A DNA stretch of 64,000 nt, taken from contig NZ_VAUV01000007.1 in the NCBI RefSeq assembly GCF_005780165.1, positions 305,695 through 369,694 of the forward strand, in the 5' to 3' direction. Each line of letters opens with the position of its first letter. Position 1 is the first letter of the stretch. A program made the translations under genes and the position numbers. The notes beneath the pieces were generated by a model, which was given only the letters and a program-made list of their open reading frames with translations, had not been told where the DNA came from and did not search any database. This stretch comes from Phragmitibacter flavus. Its GTDB lineage: Bacteria > Verrucomicrobiota > Verrucomicrobiia > Verrucomicrobiales > Verrucomicrobiaceae. Below are positions 51,803 through 60,816 of the stretch, one piece after another.

Positions 51803-53566
51803 ATGATGAAGCTGCGTTTTTTGCCTCTTTGGTGTTTATTGGGCTGCCTGGAATTGACCGCGGCACCTCCCGAGGCTGATCGCATCGTCGTGTTGGGAGA
51901 CAGCATCACTGCCTCGGGGCAGTATCTGGAGTATCTGGAAACGATCCTTATGGTTCAGACAGCGAAACGTTACGAGTTCCTGAATTTGGGACTGAGCAGC
52001 GAGACGGTTTCCGGATTGTCGGAGCCGGGGCATGCTGCCGGGAAATTTCCCCGACCCGGCTTGCATGAGCGTCTGCAACGGGTGTTGGACAAAACCAAAC
52101 CGGACTTGGTTCTCGCCTGCTACGGCATGAACGATGGGATCTATTTTCCGCTGAAACAGACACGGTTTGACCGGTTCACGACGGGCATTGAGCAATTGCG
52201 GTCGAAGGCAAAAGCGGCGGCGGCTGACGTGATCCATCTCACCCCGCCGGTTTTTGATCCTTTGCCGATCAAGGACAAGGTGATGCCGGCAGGCTTGAAT
52301 GCTTATCCGCGCCCGTTTGAGGGCTACAACCGGGTGTTGGATCGTTACAGCGAATGGCTGGTGGGCAGACGATCGGCAGGCTGGAAGGTGATTGATGTGC
52401 ATGGTCCGATGAACGCCGCCCTCGCTGAGCAACGGAAAGCCAACGCGGAGTTCACTTTCGCCACCGATGGGGTGCATCCCACCAAGGAAGGGCATTGGAT
52501 CATCAGCCAGGCAATTCTGGATGCCTGGGACGTCAAACACGACTGGGTTTTGGAAGATTTGGTGGAGCCTCAGGGCAGGCTGGCGGCTCTCTACAAGCTG
52601 GTGGGGGATCGCCAAAAAGTGTTGAAGTCGGCGTGGTTGGAAGCCTGTGGACACAAGCGTCCGGGCGTTGCCAAAGGACTGCCGTTGGAGGAGGCGAAGA
52701 CGAAGGCGGAGGAGATCAGCAAATCTCTTGTCGCGCTTTTGGAATCGAGTGGAGGATTCACGAAAAAGGAAGAGGTCGGTAAACCCGCGATGGAGGAGAA
52801 AGCGGGGACAACCGCCAAACCCGGATTGTTTCCTGGCACGCGCAGCGTCTGGCAGGGGTATGACCGGTATGATTTTGACTGGCAGGGCATCACCGCGACG
52901 ATTGTTGCGCCGAAGGAGGCGGCGGCGGGCAAACCGTGGGTCTGGCATGGGGAGTTTTTCGGACACAAACCCGATCCCGATGCGGCGCTTTTGGGCAAGG
53001 GGTTTCACATCGTGTTTTTGAAGATGAACGACACGCTTGGTTGTCCTGCGACGGTGAAAACTTGGACGGAATTTTATCAACATTTGACCAAACAATACCG
53101 GTTCAGCAAAAAGCCCGCGCTGGTAGGATTGAGTCGGGGTGGATTGTATTGTTACAACTGGGCCATTGCCAATCCGGGCAAGGTTTCGTGCATCTATGCG
53201 GATGCGCCGGTGTGTGATTTCAAAAGCTGGCCTGGTGGCAAAGGCGAAGGTCCGGGCGATCCACGCAACTGGGCGCTGGTGCTGAAATTGTGGAATTTCA
53301 AAGACGAGGCGGAGGCGCTTGCCTACAAAGGGAATCCGGTGGATGCGCTGGCGCCGCTGGCGAAAAACAAGGTGCCGTTGTTGCATGTATTTGGCGATGC
53401 AGATGAGGTGGTGCCCGCAGAGGAGAACACCTTGCTGCTGGCTGAACGTTACCGGAAACTCGGCGGAACCATCGAACTGATCGCCAAAGCAGGGGGGAAA
53501 CACCACCCGCACGGATTGCAGGACAGTGCGCCCATTGTGAATTTTATTGCCCGCCATGCAAAGTGA
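51803..53566 (+). CDS. Two-domain secreted hydrolase: SGNH/GDSL plus alpha/beta hydrolase
   Basis: A 587-residue protein with a signal peptide (about residues 1-21). Residues 25-240 form an SGNH hydrolase: block I VVLGDSITASG with Ser34, block III GMNDG (Asn110), and block V TDGVHPTKEGHW with Asp222 and His225. Residues about 350-585 form an alpha/beta hydrolase: nucleophile elbow VGLSRGGLYC with Ser444, Asp534 in HVFGDADEVVP and His567/568 in GGKHHPHGL. Both catalytic sets look intact, so one chain holds two serine hydrolases. The family-level guess is deacetylation plus de-esterification of plant or algal polysaccharide. The start has two adjacent ATG codons. Confidence 0.8.
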   Translation: MMKLRFLPLWCLLGCLELTAAPPEADRIVVLGDSITASGQYLEYLETILMVQTAKRYEFLNLGLSSETVSGLSEPGHAAGKFPRPGLHERLQRVLDKTKPDLVLACYGMNDGIYFPLKQTRFDRFTTGIEQLRSKAKAAAADVIHLTPPVFDPLPIKDKVMPAGLNAYPRPFEGYNRVLDRYSEWLVGRRSAGWKVIDVHGPMNAALAEQRKANAEFTFATDGVHPTKEGHWIISQAILDAWDVKHDWVLEDLVEPQGRLAALYKLVGDRQKVLKSAWLEACGHKRPGVAKGLPLEEAKTKAEEISKSLVALLESSGGFTKKEEVGKPAMEEKAGTTAKPGLFPGTRSVWQGYDRYDFDWQGITATIVAPKEAAAGKPWVWHGEFFGHKPDPDAALLGKGFHIVFLKMNDTLGCPATVKTWTEFYQHLTKQYRFSKKPALVGLSRGGLYCYNWAIANPGKVSCIYADAPVCDFKSWPGGKGEGPGDPRNWALVLKLWNFKDEAEALAYKGNPVDALAPLAKNKVPLLHVFGDADEVVPAEENTLLLAERYRKLGGTIELIAKAGGKHHPHGLQDSAPIVNFIARHAK

Positions 53567-53612
53567 TCGCCGCTTTACATCCGCAGAAATGCACGCAACT
53601 GTCCCAAACTCC

Positions 53613-54404
53613 ATGAGCAGACAAGACAATCTCGAATCCTTCTTCCGCGACGGCAAAACCGTCATTCTTCCCATCGACCACGGGGTTGCCGTGCCCGTGC
53701 CCGGCCTGGAAAACCCATTTCAGCTGATCGAAGACGTCAATCCTTATGTGGATGGTTTTGTGGTGAACCTGGGACTTGCGCTGCGTTGCGGAGACCTTCT
53801 CACCGGCAAGGGCATCTGTTTGCGCACCGATGTTTACAACACCCGTCTGACCGGCAAGGGCGCGGGCAGCATCAATGTGTATGGTTGCAGCGAAGCCGAA
53901 ATGGTTGGTGCAACGGGCGTGATGAACATGCTTTTCCCTGGCGGTGAAAACGAAGAGGCGATCACGCAGAATTGTGCGGATCTCATCAGCGAAAGCCTCG
54001 ATGTGGACATTCCGGTGATTTTGGAAACGCTCCCAGTCGGCCTCGGGCAGTCGAAGCATTACACGGTGGAAAACATCGGATTCGCCGTGCGTCTGGCCGC
54101 CGAGATGGGCGCGGATGTGGTGAAAACCGCTTATCCGACCAATGGCACGGTGGATGATTTTAAGGCGATCGTGGACAGTTGTTTTGTGCCGGTGATCGTG
54201 CTTGGCGGTGCTCCGATGGGCAATGATCTCGATCTGCTTTCCATGGTTTCCGACGCGATGAAAGCCGGTGCGGCTGGGATTGCGATTGGACGCAATGTCT
54301 GGCAGCATCCGAATCCCATGGCCATTGCACGCAGCCTTTCGGCGATCGTTCACGAGGGTGCCAAGGTGGAAGAGGCGCTGATGTTGATGAAGGAGCCGTT
54401 CTAA
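53613..54404 (+). CDS. Class I aldolase of the DeoC/FbaB/LacD group
   Basis: The ATG at 53613 (MSRQDNLESFFRDGKTVILP) is chosen over two upstream starts because it begins the conserved barrel; 263 residues. Features are IDHGVAVPVPG near residue 21, LGLALRCGD, and the Schiff-base Lys171 in DVVKTAYPTNGT, with GGAPMGND and AGAAGIAIGRNVWQHPNP at the phosphate site. This matches class I fructose-bisphosphate aldolase or the related 2-amino-3,7-dideoxy-heptulosonate synthase. Which reaction it catalyses cannot be told. A strong terminator follows at 54428. It lies 46 bases after the two-domain hydrolase. Confidence 0.8.
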   Translation: MSRQDNLESFFRDGKTVILPIDHGVAVPVPGLENPFQLIEDVNPYVDGFVVNLGLALRCGDLLTGKGICLRTDVYNTRLTGKGAGSINVYGCSEAEMVGATGVMNMLFPGGENEEAITQNCADLISESLDVDIPVILETLPVGLGQSKHYTVENIGFAVRLAAEMGADVVKTAYPTNGTVDDFKAIVDSCFVPVIVLGGAPMGNDLDLLSMVSDAMKAGAAGIAIGRNVWQHPNPMAIARSLSAIVHEGAKVEEALMLMKEPF

Positions 54405-54427
54405 ATCACATTCCAACCGACACTTTG

Positions 54428-54465
54428 AACCTCATCGTCGGAGTCTTCCGGTGATGAGGTTTTTT
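54428..54465 (+). terminator. Intrinsic terminator after the aldolase gene
   Basis: AACCTCATC and GATGAGGTT (54428-54436 with 54453-54461) form a perfect 9-bp stem, with a small inner CGGA/TCCG stem, and a T-run follows (54460-54465). It begins 24 bases after the aldolase stop, as expected for a rho-independent terminator. Confidence 0.9.
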
Positions 54466-54495
54466 CTAGCTGGAGACCGCCAGTCTGCGGTGCGG

Positions 54496-55014
54496 TTACA
54501 GCAGTTCGCTTGCGCCGCCATCGACATCCAGTTCGCGGACGCGTTTGCGGTCGCGTTCACGTTGAACCGCGGTGCGGACCAATTCGAGCAACGCCATGAT
54601 GTCGGGAACCGCCTTGATGCTGACGTTGGGGGTGCTGGCGTCCGAGGTGACCAGGTGCAAATTTCCCAATCCGACCATGCGCAGGAACAGAGGTTGTTCG
54701 ATGGAATAGTCCTTCACACGAAACAGTTCCAGGTCGTCGAAGGTGCGGGTCAGAATCCCGGTGGAGCGACGCAACCGTTGGGTGGTCAGTTCATAGGAGG
54801 TGGTTTTGGTGACCCACCAGCGAATGGCTGCCGCGACGGCGGGAATGATCAGTCCGATTGCGGCAAGACCGCCCGTAAAAACGGCGGCAACCACGATGCC
54901 AATGGCTACGATAAAGCAAAGAACGTAAAACCACAGATGGATCCACTGCGAGGAGTGCCCCTGCCAAAGCTTGGTTTCCTCGGGTTGATTGAGGGTAGGT
55001 GCGATGTTGTCCAT
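54496..55014 (-). CDS. PH domain-containing membrane protein (bPH2 type)
   Basis: The ATG complementary to 55012-55014 (MDNIAPTLNQPEETKLWQ) is used; 172 residues. Two hydrophobic helices (about residues 27-50 and 52-70) are followed by the bacterial PH fold: TKTTSYELTTQRLRRSTGIL, DDLELFRVKDYSIEQPLFLRM, and GNLHLVTSDAST, which is the YdbS/YdbT-like DUF304/bPH2 pattern. These are inner-membrane proteins of unclear role, sometimes linked to protein quality control. It converges on the aldolase gene. The longer open frame to 55155 has no extra homology. Confidence 0.8.
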   Translation of the reverse strand: MDNIAPTLNQPEETKLWQGHSSQWIHLWFYVLCFIVAIGIVVAAVFTGGLAAIGLIIPAVAAAIRWWVTKTTSYELTTQRLRRSTGILTRTFDDLELFRVKDYSIEQPLFLRMVGLGNLHLVTSDASTPNVSIKAVPDIMALLELVRTAVQRERDRKRVRELDVDGGASELL

Positions 55015-55206
55015 GGAGATAAAGAGTAAATCGGTGCGCCCCAACATACCGCCGAATTCTTTCCCCGCCAGCATTCTTGCGGAAAGTAGAAGGATCGTCC
55101 CGATCCTTGAACTGGCTTGAGCGAACTCCCTTGAGCCAATTTCTGTCGAGGGCATGGAATCTGCTTCTCGGATTATTCTTCTCTATTCAGATCTTCGTCC
55201 AAACCC

Positions 55207-55635
55207 ATGAACTCAATCGCTTCACCTCAACGCCCACAGTTTCTCCGTTTTCTGGCCGTTATGTTTTTTGCCTTTGCCGCCTGCCTGCAGGCGGGCGAGT
55301 TCGAAGGTGTTTATCGATCTGGGGCGGACGGAAAGGCGGCGGACCGGCTTTACACGATCAAAAAGGTGGGGGACGACAAATACACCGTCACCACCAACGA
55401 CTGGGTGTCGACGGTCTACTACGACAAACATCAGGACGACTACAAAGGAGTGTTTCGCTTCAACGACTTTCCGCCGGTTGCGGGCAATGAGTTCACCAAA
55501 GGCGGGGCTCGCGAGAACGCCGTGGGTTTCCACATTTATGAAATCACCGAGGACGGTGGCATCAAGGTGATTTTCCAATGGCGTCGCGCCGCCAGGGATG
55601 GGCAGGGCACCTTCAAACTGGTGAAGGTGAAGTAA
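55207..55635 (+). CDS. Small secreted protein of unknown function
   Basis: A 142-residue protein with a signal peptide (cleavage after AACLQAG, about residue 29). The mature 110 residues look like a small beta-sheet domain: GVYRSGADGKAADRLYTIKKVGDD, then VSTVYYDKHQDDYKGVFRF and HIYEITEDGGIKVIFQW. No Cys beyond the signal and no active site. I do not recognise a family. Codon use and a clean signal support a real gene. It is divergent from the PH-domain gene and convergent with the SBF-like transporter gene. Confidence 0.6.
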   Translation: MNSIASPQRPQFLRFLAVMFFAFAACLQAGEFEGVYRSGADGKAADRLYTIKKVGDDKYTVTTNDWVSTVYYDKHQDDYKGVFRFNDFPPVAGNEFTKGGARENAVGFHIYEITEDGGIKVIFQWRRAARDGQGTFKLVKVK

Positions 55636-55645
55636 TTCGCATCTC

Positions 55646-55664
55646 CGTCCCAACGAACGGGACG
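55646..55664. repeat. Hairpin between convergent genes
   Basis: CGTCCC / GGGACG (55646-55651 with 55659-55664) form a 6-bp hairpin with a 7-base loop in the 34-base gap between two convergent genes. No T-run follows on either strand, so it would be a weak terminator at best. Its stem sequence is like the second hairpin at 26780-26792. Confidence 0.4.
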
Positions 55665-55669
55665 ACTCA

Positions 55670-56743
55670 TCACAGCCCGGCTTTGGCCCAGCGATTGGCG
55701 AGCAGTCCGTTGACGAAGAGTTGCAACGGATGATAGAACATGATGGGCAGCAGAATGAGTGACAGGTCGGCCCGATCGCCGAAGATGAGCATGGCAAGAG
55801 GGACGCCCATGGCGAGGGTCTTCTTCACGGAGCAGAAGTAGGCGGCGATGTGGTCTTCGCGGTTGAGCTTGAGGGCACGACTGGAGAGATGAACCAGCAG
55901 GGATATGAGCGTGAAAAGAGCGATGACAACGGCGATCGTTTGCACCGTCAGCAGCGGGCCATAACGATGCCAGATGTCCTGTTCGACGGAGTCGCAGAAG
56001 GCGGTGTAAACGATGAATAAAATGACGGCATTGGAGATTCGGGTGACCCATGCTTTGTTGGCATCAACGAAACCCTTTATGCGGGGTCGGATCAGCATGC
56101 CAACAGCGAATGGCAGCAGGGTAAGTAGAGTGATCTTTAGCAGCAGTGGCCCGAAGGGCGTGGAGGTGTCAGCAGCGACTCCGCTGCGTTGCATGAGCAG
56201 ATGCACAAGGACGGGGGTGAGAATGACGCCGGCGATGTTGGAGAGCGCGGCGTTGAAAAGGGCGCCGGCGGTATTGCCGCGGGCGACGGCGGTCAATACC
56301 ACCGAGGTGGAGATCGTCGAGGGAAGCACGCAGAGATAGAGGAAGCCGTCCTTGATGGCGGCGGGTTCAGTGGTCCAGATCATGGGGACGATGAAATGAA
56401 ACAACAGGCCCACGAGAGGAAAGATGACAAAGGTGTAGCCTTGGATGATGAGGTGCAGCCGCCAGTTGGCGGCACCGGATTTGATCTTTTCTACGGCAAG
56501 CGATAGGCCTTGGAGGAAAAGGATCAGAGCGATGCCGACGTTGTTGAGGAGTTCTGGTTGGAGGATGCCGTGGCGTGAACCGGGGCCGGGCACGATGAAG
56601 GCAAGAATGACGGCAATGAAGAGACCGATGAGGAATCCGTTGGTGCGCAGCCAGGAGGAGTTGGGTGAAGGATTTTTCAAGGTGGAAGCTGGATGAGATG
56701 CACAGCTTGGTGGTGGTGCGCCGGGTGTGGTGTTTGATTGCAA
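55670..56743 (-). CDS. SBF-like bile acid:sodium symporter family protein
   Basis: A 357-residue protein with about ten transmembrane helices. It matches the PF13593 (SBF_like, YfeH) branch: FIVPGPGSRHGILQPELLNNVGIALILFLQGL region, LCVLPSTISTSVVLTAVARGNTAGALFNAALSNIAGV with the crossing-helix signature, and MLIRPRIKGFVDANKAW. Those segments are broken into shorter matches here. Related eukaryotic and bacterial proteins may move organic anions with Na+; substrate unknown. The N-terminus is low complexity, and the real start could be a later Met. It reads away from the mutarotase gene. Confidence 0.8.
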   Translation of the reverse strand: MQSNTTPGAPPPSCASHPASTLKNPSPNSSWLRTNGFLIGLFIAVILAFIVPGPGSRHGILQPELLNNVGIALILFLQGLSLAVEKIKSGAANWRLHLIIQGYTFVIFPLVGLLFHFIVPMIWTTEPAAIKDGFLYLCVLPSTISTSVVLTAVARGNTAGALFNAALSNIAGVILTPVLVHLLMQRSGVAADTSTPFGPLLLKITLLTLLPFAVGMLIRPRIKGFVDANKAWVTRISNAVILFIVYTAFCDSVEQDIWHRYGPLLTVQTIAVVIALFTLISLLVHLSSRALKLNREDHIAAYFCSVKKTLAMGVPLAMLIFGDRADLSLILLPIMFYHPLQLFVNGLLANRWAKAGL

Positions 56744-56781
56744 ATGGTGGCGGGGTGCGCAAGTGTTGTGTTGTTTTCTTT

Positions 56782-57651
56782 ATGAAGCTTCCTGAATGCG
56801 TGAAAGCAACCGAACCGGTGCCAGGGTATCCCGTTTATGTGATCGATCACCCCACCATGAGAGCAAAGGTGGCATTGCACGGGGCGCAGGTGATGGAATG
56901 GACGCCGGAGGGGGAGAAGCCGGTAATTTATTTGAGTCCTGATGCGGTGTTGAAGGAGGGCAAGGCGATTCGTGGAGGAGTGCCGTTGTGCTGGCCATGG
57001 TTCAATGCACATCCGACGGATGCTTCGAAGCCATCACATGGTTTTGCGCGGACGAGGTTCTGGCATCTGGCGGAGATGGAGGCTTGCGATGAGGGGGTGA
57101 GGATGGTGTTTGATTTGGCGAGCGATGATGAGACGAGACGGCTGTGGGATTTCGTGTTTGAGCTGCGGGTGGTGATCGAAGTGGGACAGGTTTTGCGGGT
57201 GAAATTGGAGACGCGGAACGTGGGCGAGACGGAGTTTACGATTGGTGAGGCGTTGCATGCCTATCTGGCGGTGGGGGAGGTGCGCGAAGTCGAGGTGCGT
57301 GGTTTGGCAGGGAAGAATTTTCTGGACACGGTAGGTGAGCCCATGATGAGGAAACAGGTGGGGGAGTTGAAGTTTGAGGGCGAGGTGGACCGACAGTATG
57401 AGTGTGCGGAGACGGTGACGGTGCATGATGCGGCGTGGGCGCGGGTCATTGAGATTTCGAAGTCGGGCAGTGGGACGACGACAGTGTGGAATCCGTGGGC
57501 GGAGAAAGCGGGGGAGTTGAGCGATCTGCCGGATGATGGGTATCGGCATTTTGTATGTGTGGAGGCGGCCAATGCAGGTCCTGCCCTGGTGGTGGTGCCG
57601 CCGGGTGGAAGGCATGTGATTGAGACGGTGATCGCGGTGTCAGCCGAATAG
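56782..57651 (+). CDS. D-hexose-6-phosphate mutarotase-like protein
   Basis: The ATG at 56782 (MKLPECVKATEPVPGYPVY) is used; the upstream part of the open frame runs over the divergent transporter gene. The 289-residue product fits the YeaD branch of aldose 1-epimerase: RGGVPLCWPWFNAHP with the catalytic-site His, PSHGFARTRFW, EALHAYLAVGEV and the late VWNPWAEKAGEL. These enzymes speed alpha/beta anomer exchange of glucose 6-phosphate or galactose-type sugars. A general sugar-metabolism role is likely; the exact substrate is not readable. Confidence 0.88.
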   Translation: MKLPECVKATEPVPGYPVYVIDHPTMRAKVALHGAQVMEWTPEGEKPVIYLSPDAVLKEGKAIRGGVPLCWPWFNAHPTDASKPSHGFARTRFWHLAEMEACDEGVRMVFDLASDDETRRLWDFVFELRVVIEVGQVLRVKLETRNVGETEFTIGEALHAYLAVGEVREVEVRGLAGKNFLDTVGEPMMRKQVGELKFEGEVDRQYECAETVTVHDAAWARVIEISKSGSGTTTVWNPWAEKAGELSDLPDDGYRHFVCVEAANAGPALVVVPPGGRHVIETVIAVSAE

Positions 57652-57738
57652 AAAACCCAAACTGGTCAGAAGAGTGAGCGATGGCGATTGCAACAAATCC
57701 GTGACTTGTGGTCGTCCCGGATCGAAGTTTGCTTGATC

Positions 57739-59358
57739 ATGAACCATCCGCCCGCCCGTGTGCTTTCGCGTCGTCAGTTTGCCCAGTATTTAGGGGCTGG
57801 AGCGGTGATTGCCGCCTCAAACCGTGTGCTGCCGAATTGGTTGACCGCACAAACCGTGACGCCGGCGGCACAGGCGACCCCGTTTTTGGACGGGCTGAAT
57901 TTTCCTGCGGTGCCGAACAACATGAATGATGGGGTGACGTTGCCGGAAGGTTTTGTCAGCGAGGTGCTGGTGAAGTATGGCGATGTGATCAACGATCGTG
58001 GGGAGACTTTTGGTGAGGACGCCGATTATCTCGCATTTGTGTTGGATGACGAATCGCGGGGCTGGCTGTGGGTGAACCATGAGAACAGCTGGTGGTTGAA
58101 AGGGGAGGACTTGCTGCGCGGCGTTGGGGGATCGTGTTTGCGTTTGCGCCGTGATGAATCCACCGGGAGATGGAGGCCGGTGGTGAAGGCGGAGGAGAAC
58201 TTTCGGGTGAACGGATTGGATACCAAGATTCAACTGCTGGGTCCGGCGGCGGGCAGCGACGTGATGGGCGGGGTGACGGAGGTGCTGGGGTCGGTGGGGA
58301 ACTGCGGTGGTGCGGTTTCACCATGGGGGACCTTTTTTAGTGGGGAGGAGAATTATTATGAGTTCACCGGCGATCCCGATACGCCGGCCGGGGCGGAGGC
58401 TCCGGTGCATGAGTTGCCCGAAAATCTGCGTCGTCCAGCGCGGCACTATGGATGGATGGTGGAAATCGATCCGCAGACGCGGGAAGTTTTTAAACACACG
58501 GGGTTGGGTCGCTTTGCGCATGAAAACGTGGCGTTTGGTCAGACGGCAGATGGACGTCTGGTTGCCTACCAAGGTGACGACAAGGCGGGCATGCATCTCT
58601 ACAAATACCTGTCGCGCGGGAAGTATGATGCGGGGGCGGGCAAAGCGGCCAATCGAGCGTTGTTGACGGACGGAACCTTGCATGTGGCGAACCTTGAACA
58701 ACGTCGTTGGATTCCGCTGGACCCGGAGTTGACGCCTGCGTTGAAGGAGCAGGGCATGACGCTGGCGGACATCTGTGTGCGCACACGGGCGGCATCGATC
58801 ATTGCTGGCGGCAGTGCGTTGATGCGGCCGGAGGATGTGGAGATCCATCCGCAGACGGGGGAGGTGTATTGCGCACTGACGTCGTGGGAAAATGCCCAGG
58901 GCAAGGTGGGCGCGATTCTGGCGTTGCGTGAGGCGGGTGGCGATCATGGGGCGTTAACCTTCGAGCATGAGATTCTGCATGAAGGGGGGCAGGCCGATGG
59001 TTTGACCTGGCAGGACAATCTTGCGTTTGGTCCGGCCAACGAGTTGCTGGTGACGACCGATTACAAGGTGGACAAAGACAAACCTCAGCCAGGAACTCCA
59101 TGGGAACAGTTTGGCAACAACGGATTGTTTGTGGTGCCTACTTCGGGTCCGGATCGGGGCAAGGCGAAGCGTTTTATGAGCGGGCCGTTGGGAGCGGAGT
59201 TGTGTTCGCCCACGTTGAGTCCTGACCGGATGGAGCTGTGGGTGAACGTGCAGCATCCGGGTGAAGGAGGCATTGGCCACTGGCCCGGCGGTGGCGACAG
59301 TCAGCCGGTCAGCGGACTGGTGGTGGTGAAGCGGGAATCAGGCGAGAAGGGGATTTAG
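57739..59358 (+). CDS. PhoX-like (DUF839) Tat-exported phosphatase family protein
   Basis: The ATG at 57739 begins with a twin-arginine signal (VLSRRQFAQYLGAGAVI); 539 residues. The body has the PhoX pattern: WVNHENSW, LGSVGNCGGAVSPWGTFFSGEENYYE broken as GTFFSGEENYYE, GRFAHENVAFG, VAYQGDDKAGMHLYKYLSRG, and RPEDVEIHPQTGEVYCAL. PhoX enzymes are Ca/Fe-dependent periplasmic phosphatases; here the protein may instead belong to a larger DUF839 group with uncertain activity. It converges with, and overlaps by 21 bases, the DUF1501 gene of the second PSD1 pair. Confidence 0.8.
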   Translation: MNHPPARVLSRRQFAQYLGAGAVIAASNRVLPNWLTAQTVTPAAQATPFLDGLNFPAVPNNMNDGVTLPEGFVSEVLVKYGDVINDRGETFGEDADYLAFVLDDESRGWLWVNHENSWWLKGEDLLRGVGGSCLRLRRDESTGRWRPVVKAEENFRVNGLDTKIQLLGPAAGSDVMGGVTEVLGSVGNCGGAVSPWGTFFSGEENYYEFTGDPDTPAGAEAPVHELPENLRRPARHYGWMVEIDPQTREVFKHTGLGRFAHENVAFGQTADGRLVAYQGDDKAGMHLYKYLSRGKYDAGAGKAANRALLTDGTLHVANLEQRRWIPLDPELTPALKEQGMTLADICVRTRAASIIAGGSALMRPEDVEIHPQTGEVYCALTSWENAQGKVGAILALREAGGDHGALTFEHEILHEGGQADGLTWQDNLAFGPANELLVTTDYKVDKDKPQPGTPWEQFGNNGLFVVPTSGPDRGKAKRFMSGPLGAELCSPTLSPDRMELWVNVQHPGEGGIGHWPGGGDSQPVSGLVVVKRESGEKGI

Positions 59359-60816
59359 AACGTGTCCGTGGACGTCGGTGAGGCGGCGGTCGATGCTGTT
59401 GTGGCGGATGGTGAGTTTTTCGTGATCGATGCCGAGGGCGTGGAGGATGGTGGCGTGGATGTCGTAGACCGTGGTGGTGTGGTTGCGGTCCTGGGGTTTG
59501 AAACCCCATTCGTCGCTGTGGCCGTAGGTGCCGCCTTTGATGCCGCCGCCGCAGAGCCAGTTGGTGAAAACGAAGGGGTTGTGATCGCGTCCTTCGCTTC
59601 CTTGACTGCAGGGCATGCGGCCGAATTCGGTGGTCCAGAGGATGATGGTGTCGTCGAGCATGCCGCGTTGTTTGAGGTCTTTGATAAGGGCGGCGGCACC
59701 GTGGGACATGCCGAGGGCGAGGGGGGCGTGGTCGCGCTGGATGTTTTCGTGGCTGTCCCAGTTGCGTCGGGGGAAGCCGTTGTCGTTGCCGCTCCACACC
59801 TGGACGAATTTGACGCCGCGTTCGAGGAGGCGGCGGGCGATGAGGCATTTGCGTCCGAAGAATTCGGTTTCGGCGCGGGTGTTGAGGGTGGTGTCGTCGA
59901 TGCCGGGACCTTCGGGGGCGAGTCCGTAGAGATTTTTGATATGGGCGGGTTCGCGGCTGATGTCGAGGGCGTCGGTGGCGCTGAGCTGCATGGCGGCGGC
60001 GAGTTCGTAGGAACGGACGCGGGCGTTGAGTCGGTCGTCGCCGGGACGGTCATCGGCGTGTTGTTGGTTGAGGCGGGAGAGGAGGTTGAGTCCGGCGATG
60101 TCGTTGGCGGGATTGATGAAGGTGCTTTTCGGTGGGTGGAGGTCGGCGATGGGTTCGGATTTGCCGGGGCGGATGACGGTGCCTTGATGTTGGGCGGGAA
60201 GGAAGGCGTTGGCCCAGTTTTTGGAGCCGTTGGAGGCGAGGCCGCGGTGGTCGGGGAGAACGACGAAGGAGGGGAGGTTGGCGCGTTCGCTGCCGAGGGC
60301 GTAGCTGACCCATGAGCCGGCGCTGGGGAAGCCGGGGAGGTTGAAGCCGGTGGTTTGCAGGAGGGTGCCCTGGCTGTGGACGCCGGTTTTGGCAGTGAGG
60401 TTGTGGACGAAGGCGATGTCATCGACGACGCTGCCGAGCGGGGCGACGATGTCGCTGAGGTGTTTGCCGCTGTGTCCGTAGGGTCGGAAGGCCCAAGGGC
60501 TGGCGAGGGTGGCACCGGGGGTGCTTTGGAAGAGTTCGACGGCTTCGCCAGGGTCCCAGGGCTGGCCGTGTTTTTGGTTGAGGAGCGGTTTGTGATCGAA
60601 GGTGTCGACGTGGCTGGCGGCACCGGCCATGAAGAGTTGGACGACGCGGGTGGCGCGTGGGGGGTGATGGAGGATGCGGCTGTTGGTGGGAGGGGTGTTG
60701 GCGAGGAGATTGTCGGATTGGAGGAGGTCGGCAAGGGCGAGGCCGCCGAAGGTGCTGGTGAGGGAGGCGAGCAGGGATCGACGGGAGAGGGCGGTGGGAT
60801 CTTTTTTAGTCGACAT
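59338..60816 (-). CDS. DUF1501 Tat-exported protein, partner of the second PSD1 protein
   Basis: A 492-residue protein with a twin-arginine-like signal (ALSRRSLLASLTSTFGGL). It has MAGAASHVDTFDHKPLLNQ, LPSFVVLPDHRGLA, IILWTTEFGRMPCSQGSEGRDHNP and ILHALGIDHEKLTIRHNSIDRRLTD, which parallel the first DUF1501 protein in this window. Its start overlaps the end of the PSD1 gene by 11 bases, the same coupled layout as the first pair. The metal-binding Asp/His pattern fits the alkaline phosphatase-like fold; activity is unproven. Coding strand is very C-rich. Confidence 0.88.
   Translation of the reverse strand: MSTKKDPTALSRRSLLASLTSTFGGLALADLLQSDNLLANTPPTNSRILHHPPRATRVVQLFMAGAASHVDTFDHKPLLNQKHGQPWDPGEAVELFQSTPGATLASPWAFRPYGHSGKHLSDIVAPLGSVVDDIAFVHNLTAKTGVHSQGTLLQTTGFNLPGFPSAGSWVSYALGSERANLPSFVVLPDHRGLASNGSKNWANAFLPAQHQGTVIRPGKSEPIADLHPPKSTFINPANDIAGLNLLSRLNQQHADDRPGDDRLNARVRSYELAAAMQLSATDALDISREPAHIKNLYGLAPEGPGIDDTTLNTRAETEFFGRKCLIARRLLERGVKFVQVWSGNDNGFPRRNWDSHENIQRDHAPLALGMSHGAAALIKDLKQRGMLDDTIILWTTEFGRMPCSQGSEGRDHNPFVFTNWLCGGGIKGGTYGHSDEWGFKPQDRNHTTTVYDIHATILHALGIDHEKLTIRHNSIDRRLTDVHGHVLNPLLA

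Noticed and set aside
55207..55635. PEP-CTERM substrate among the secreted proteins
   Set aside because: Neither this protein nor the one at 51093-51674 ends in a Pro-Glu-Pro motif with a helix and basic tail.
59362..60315. 317-codon plus-strand open frame
   Set aside because: Antisense to the DUF1501 gene with the same Gly/Val/Ala-rich composition; no family resemblance.
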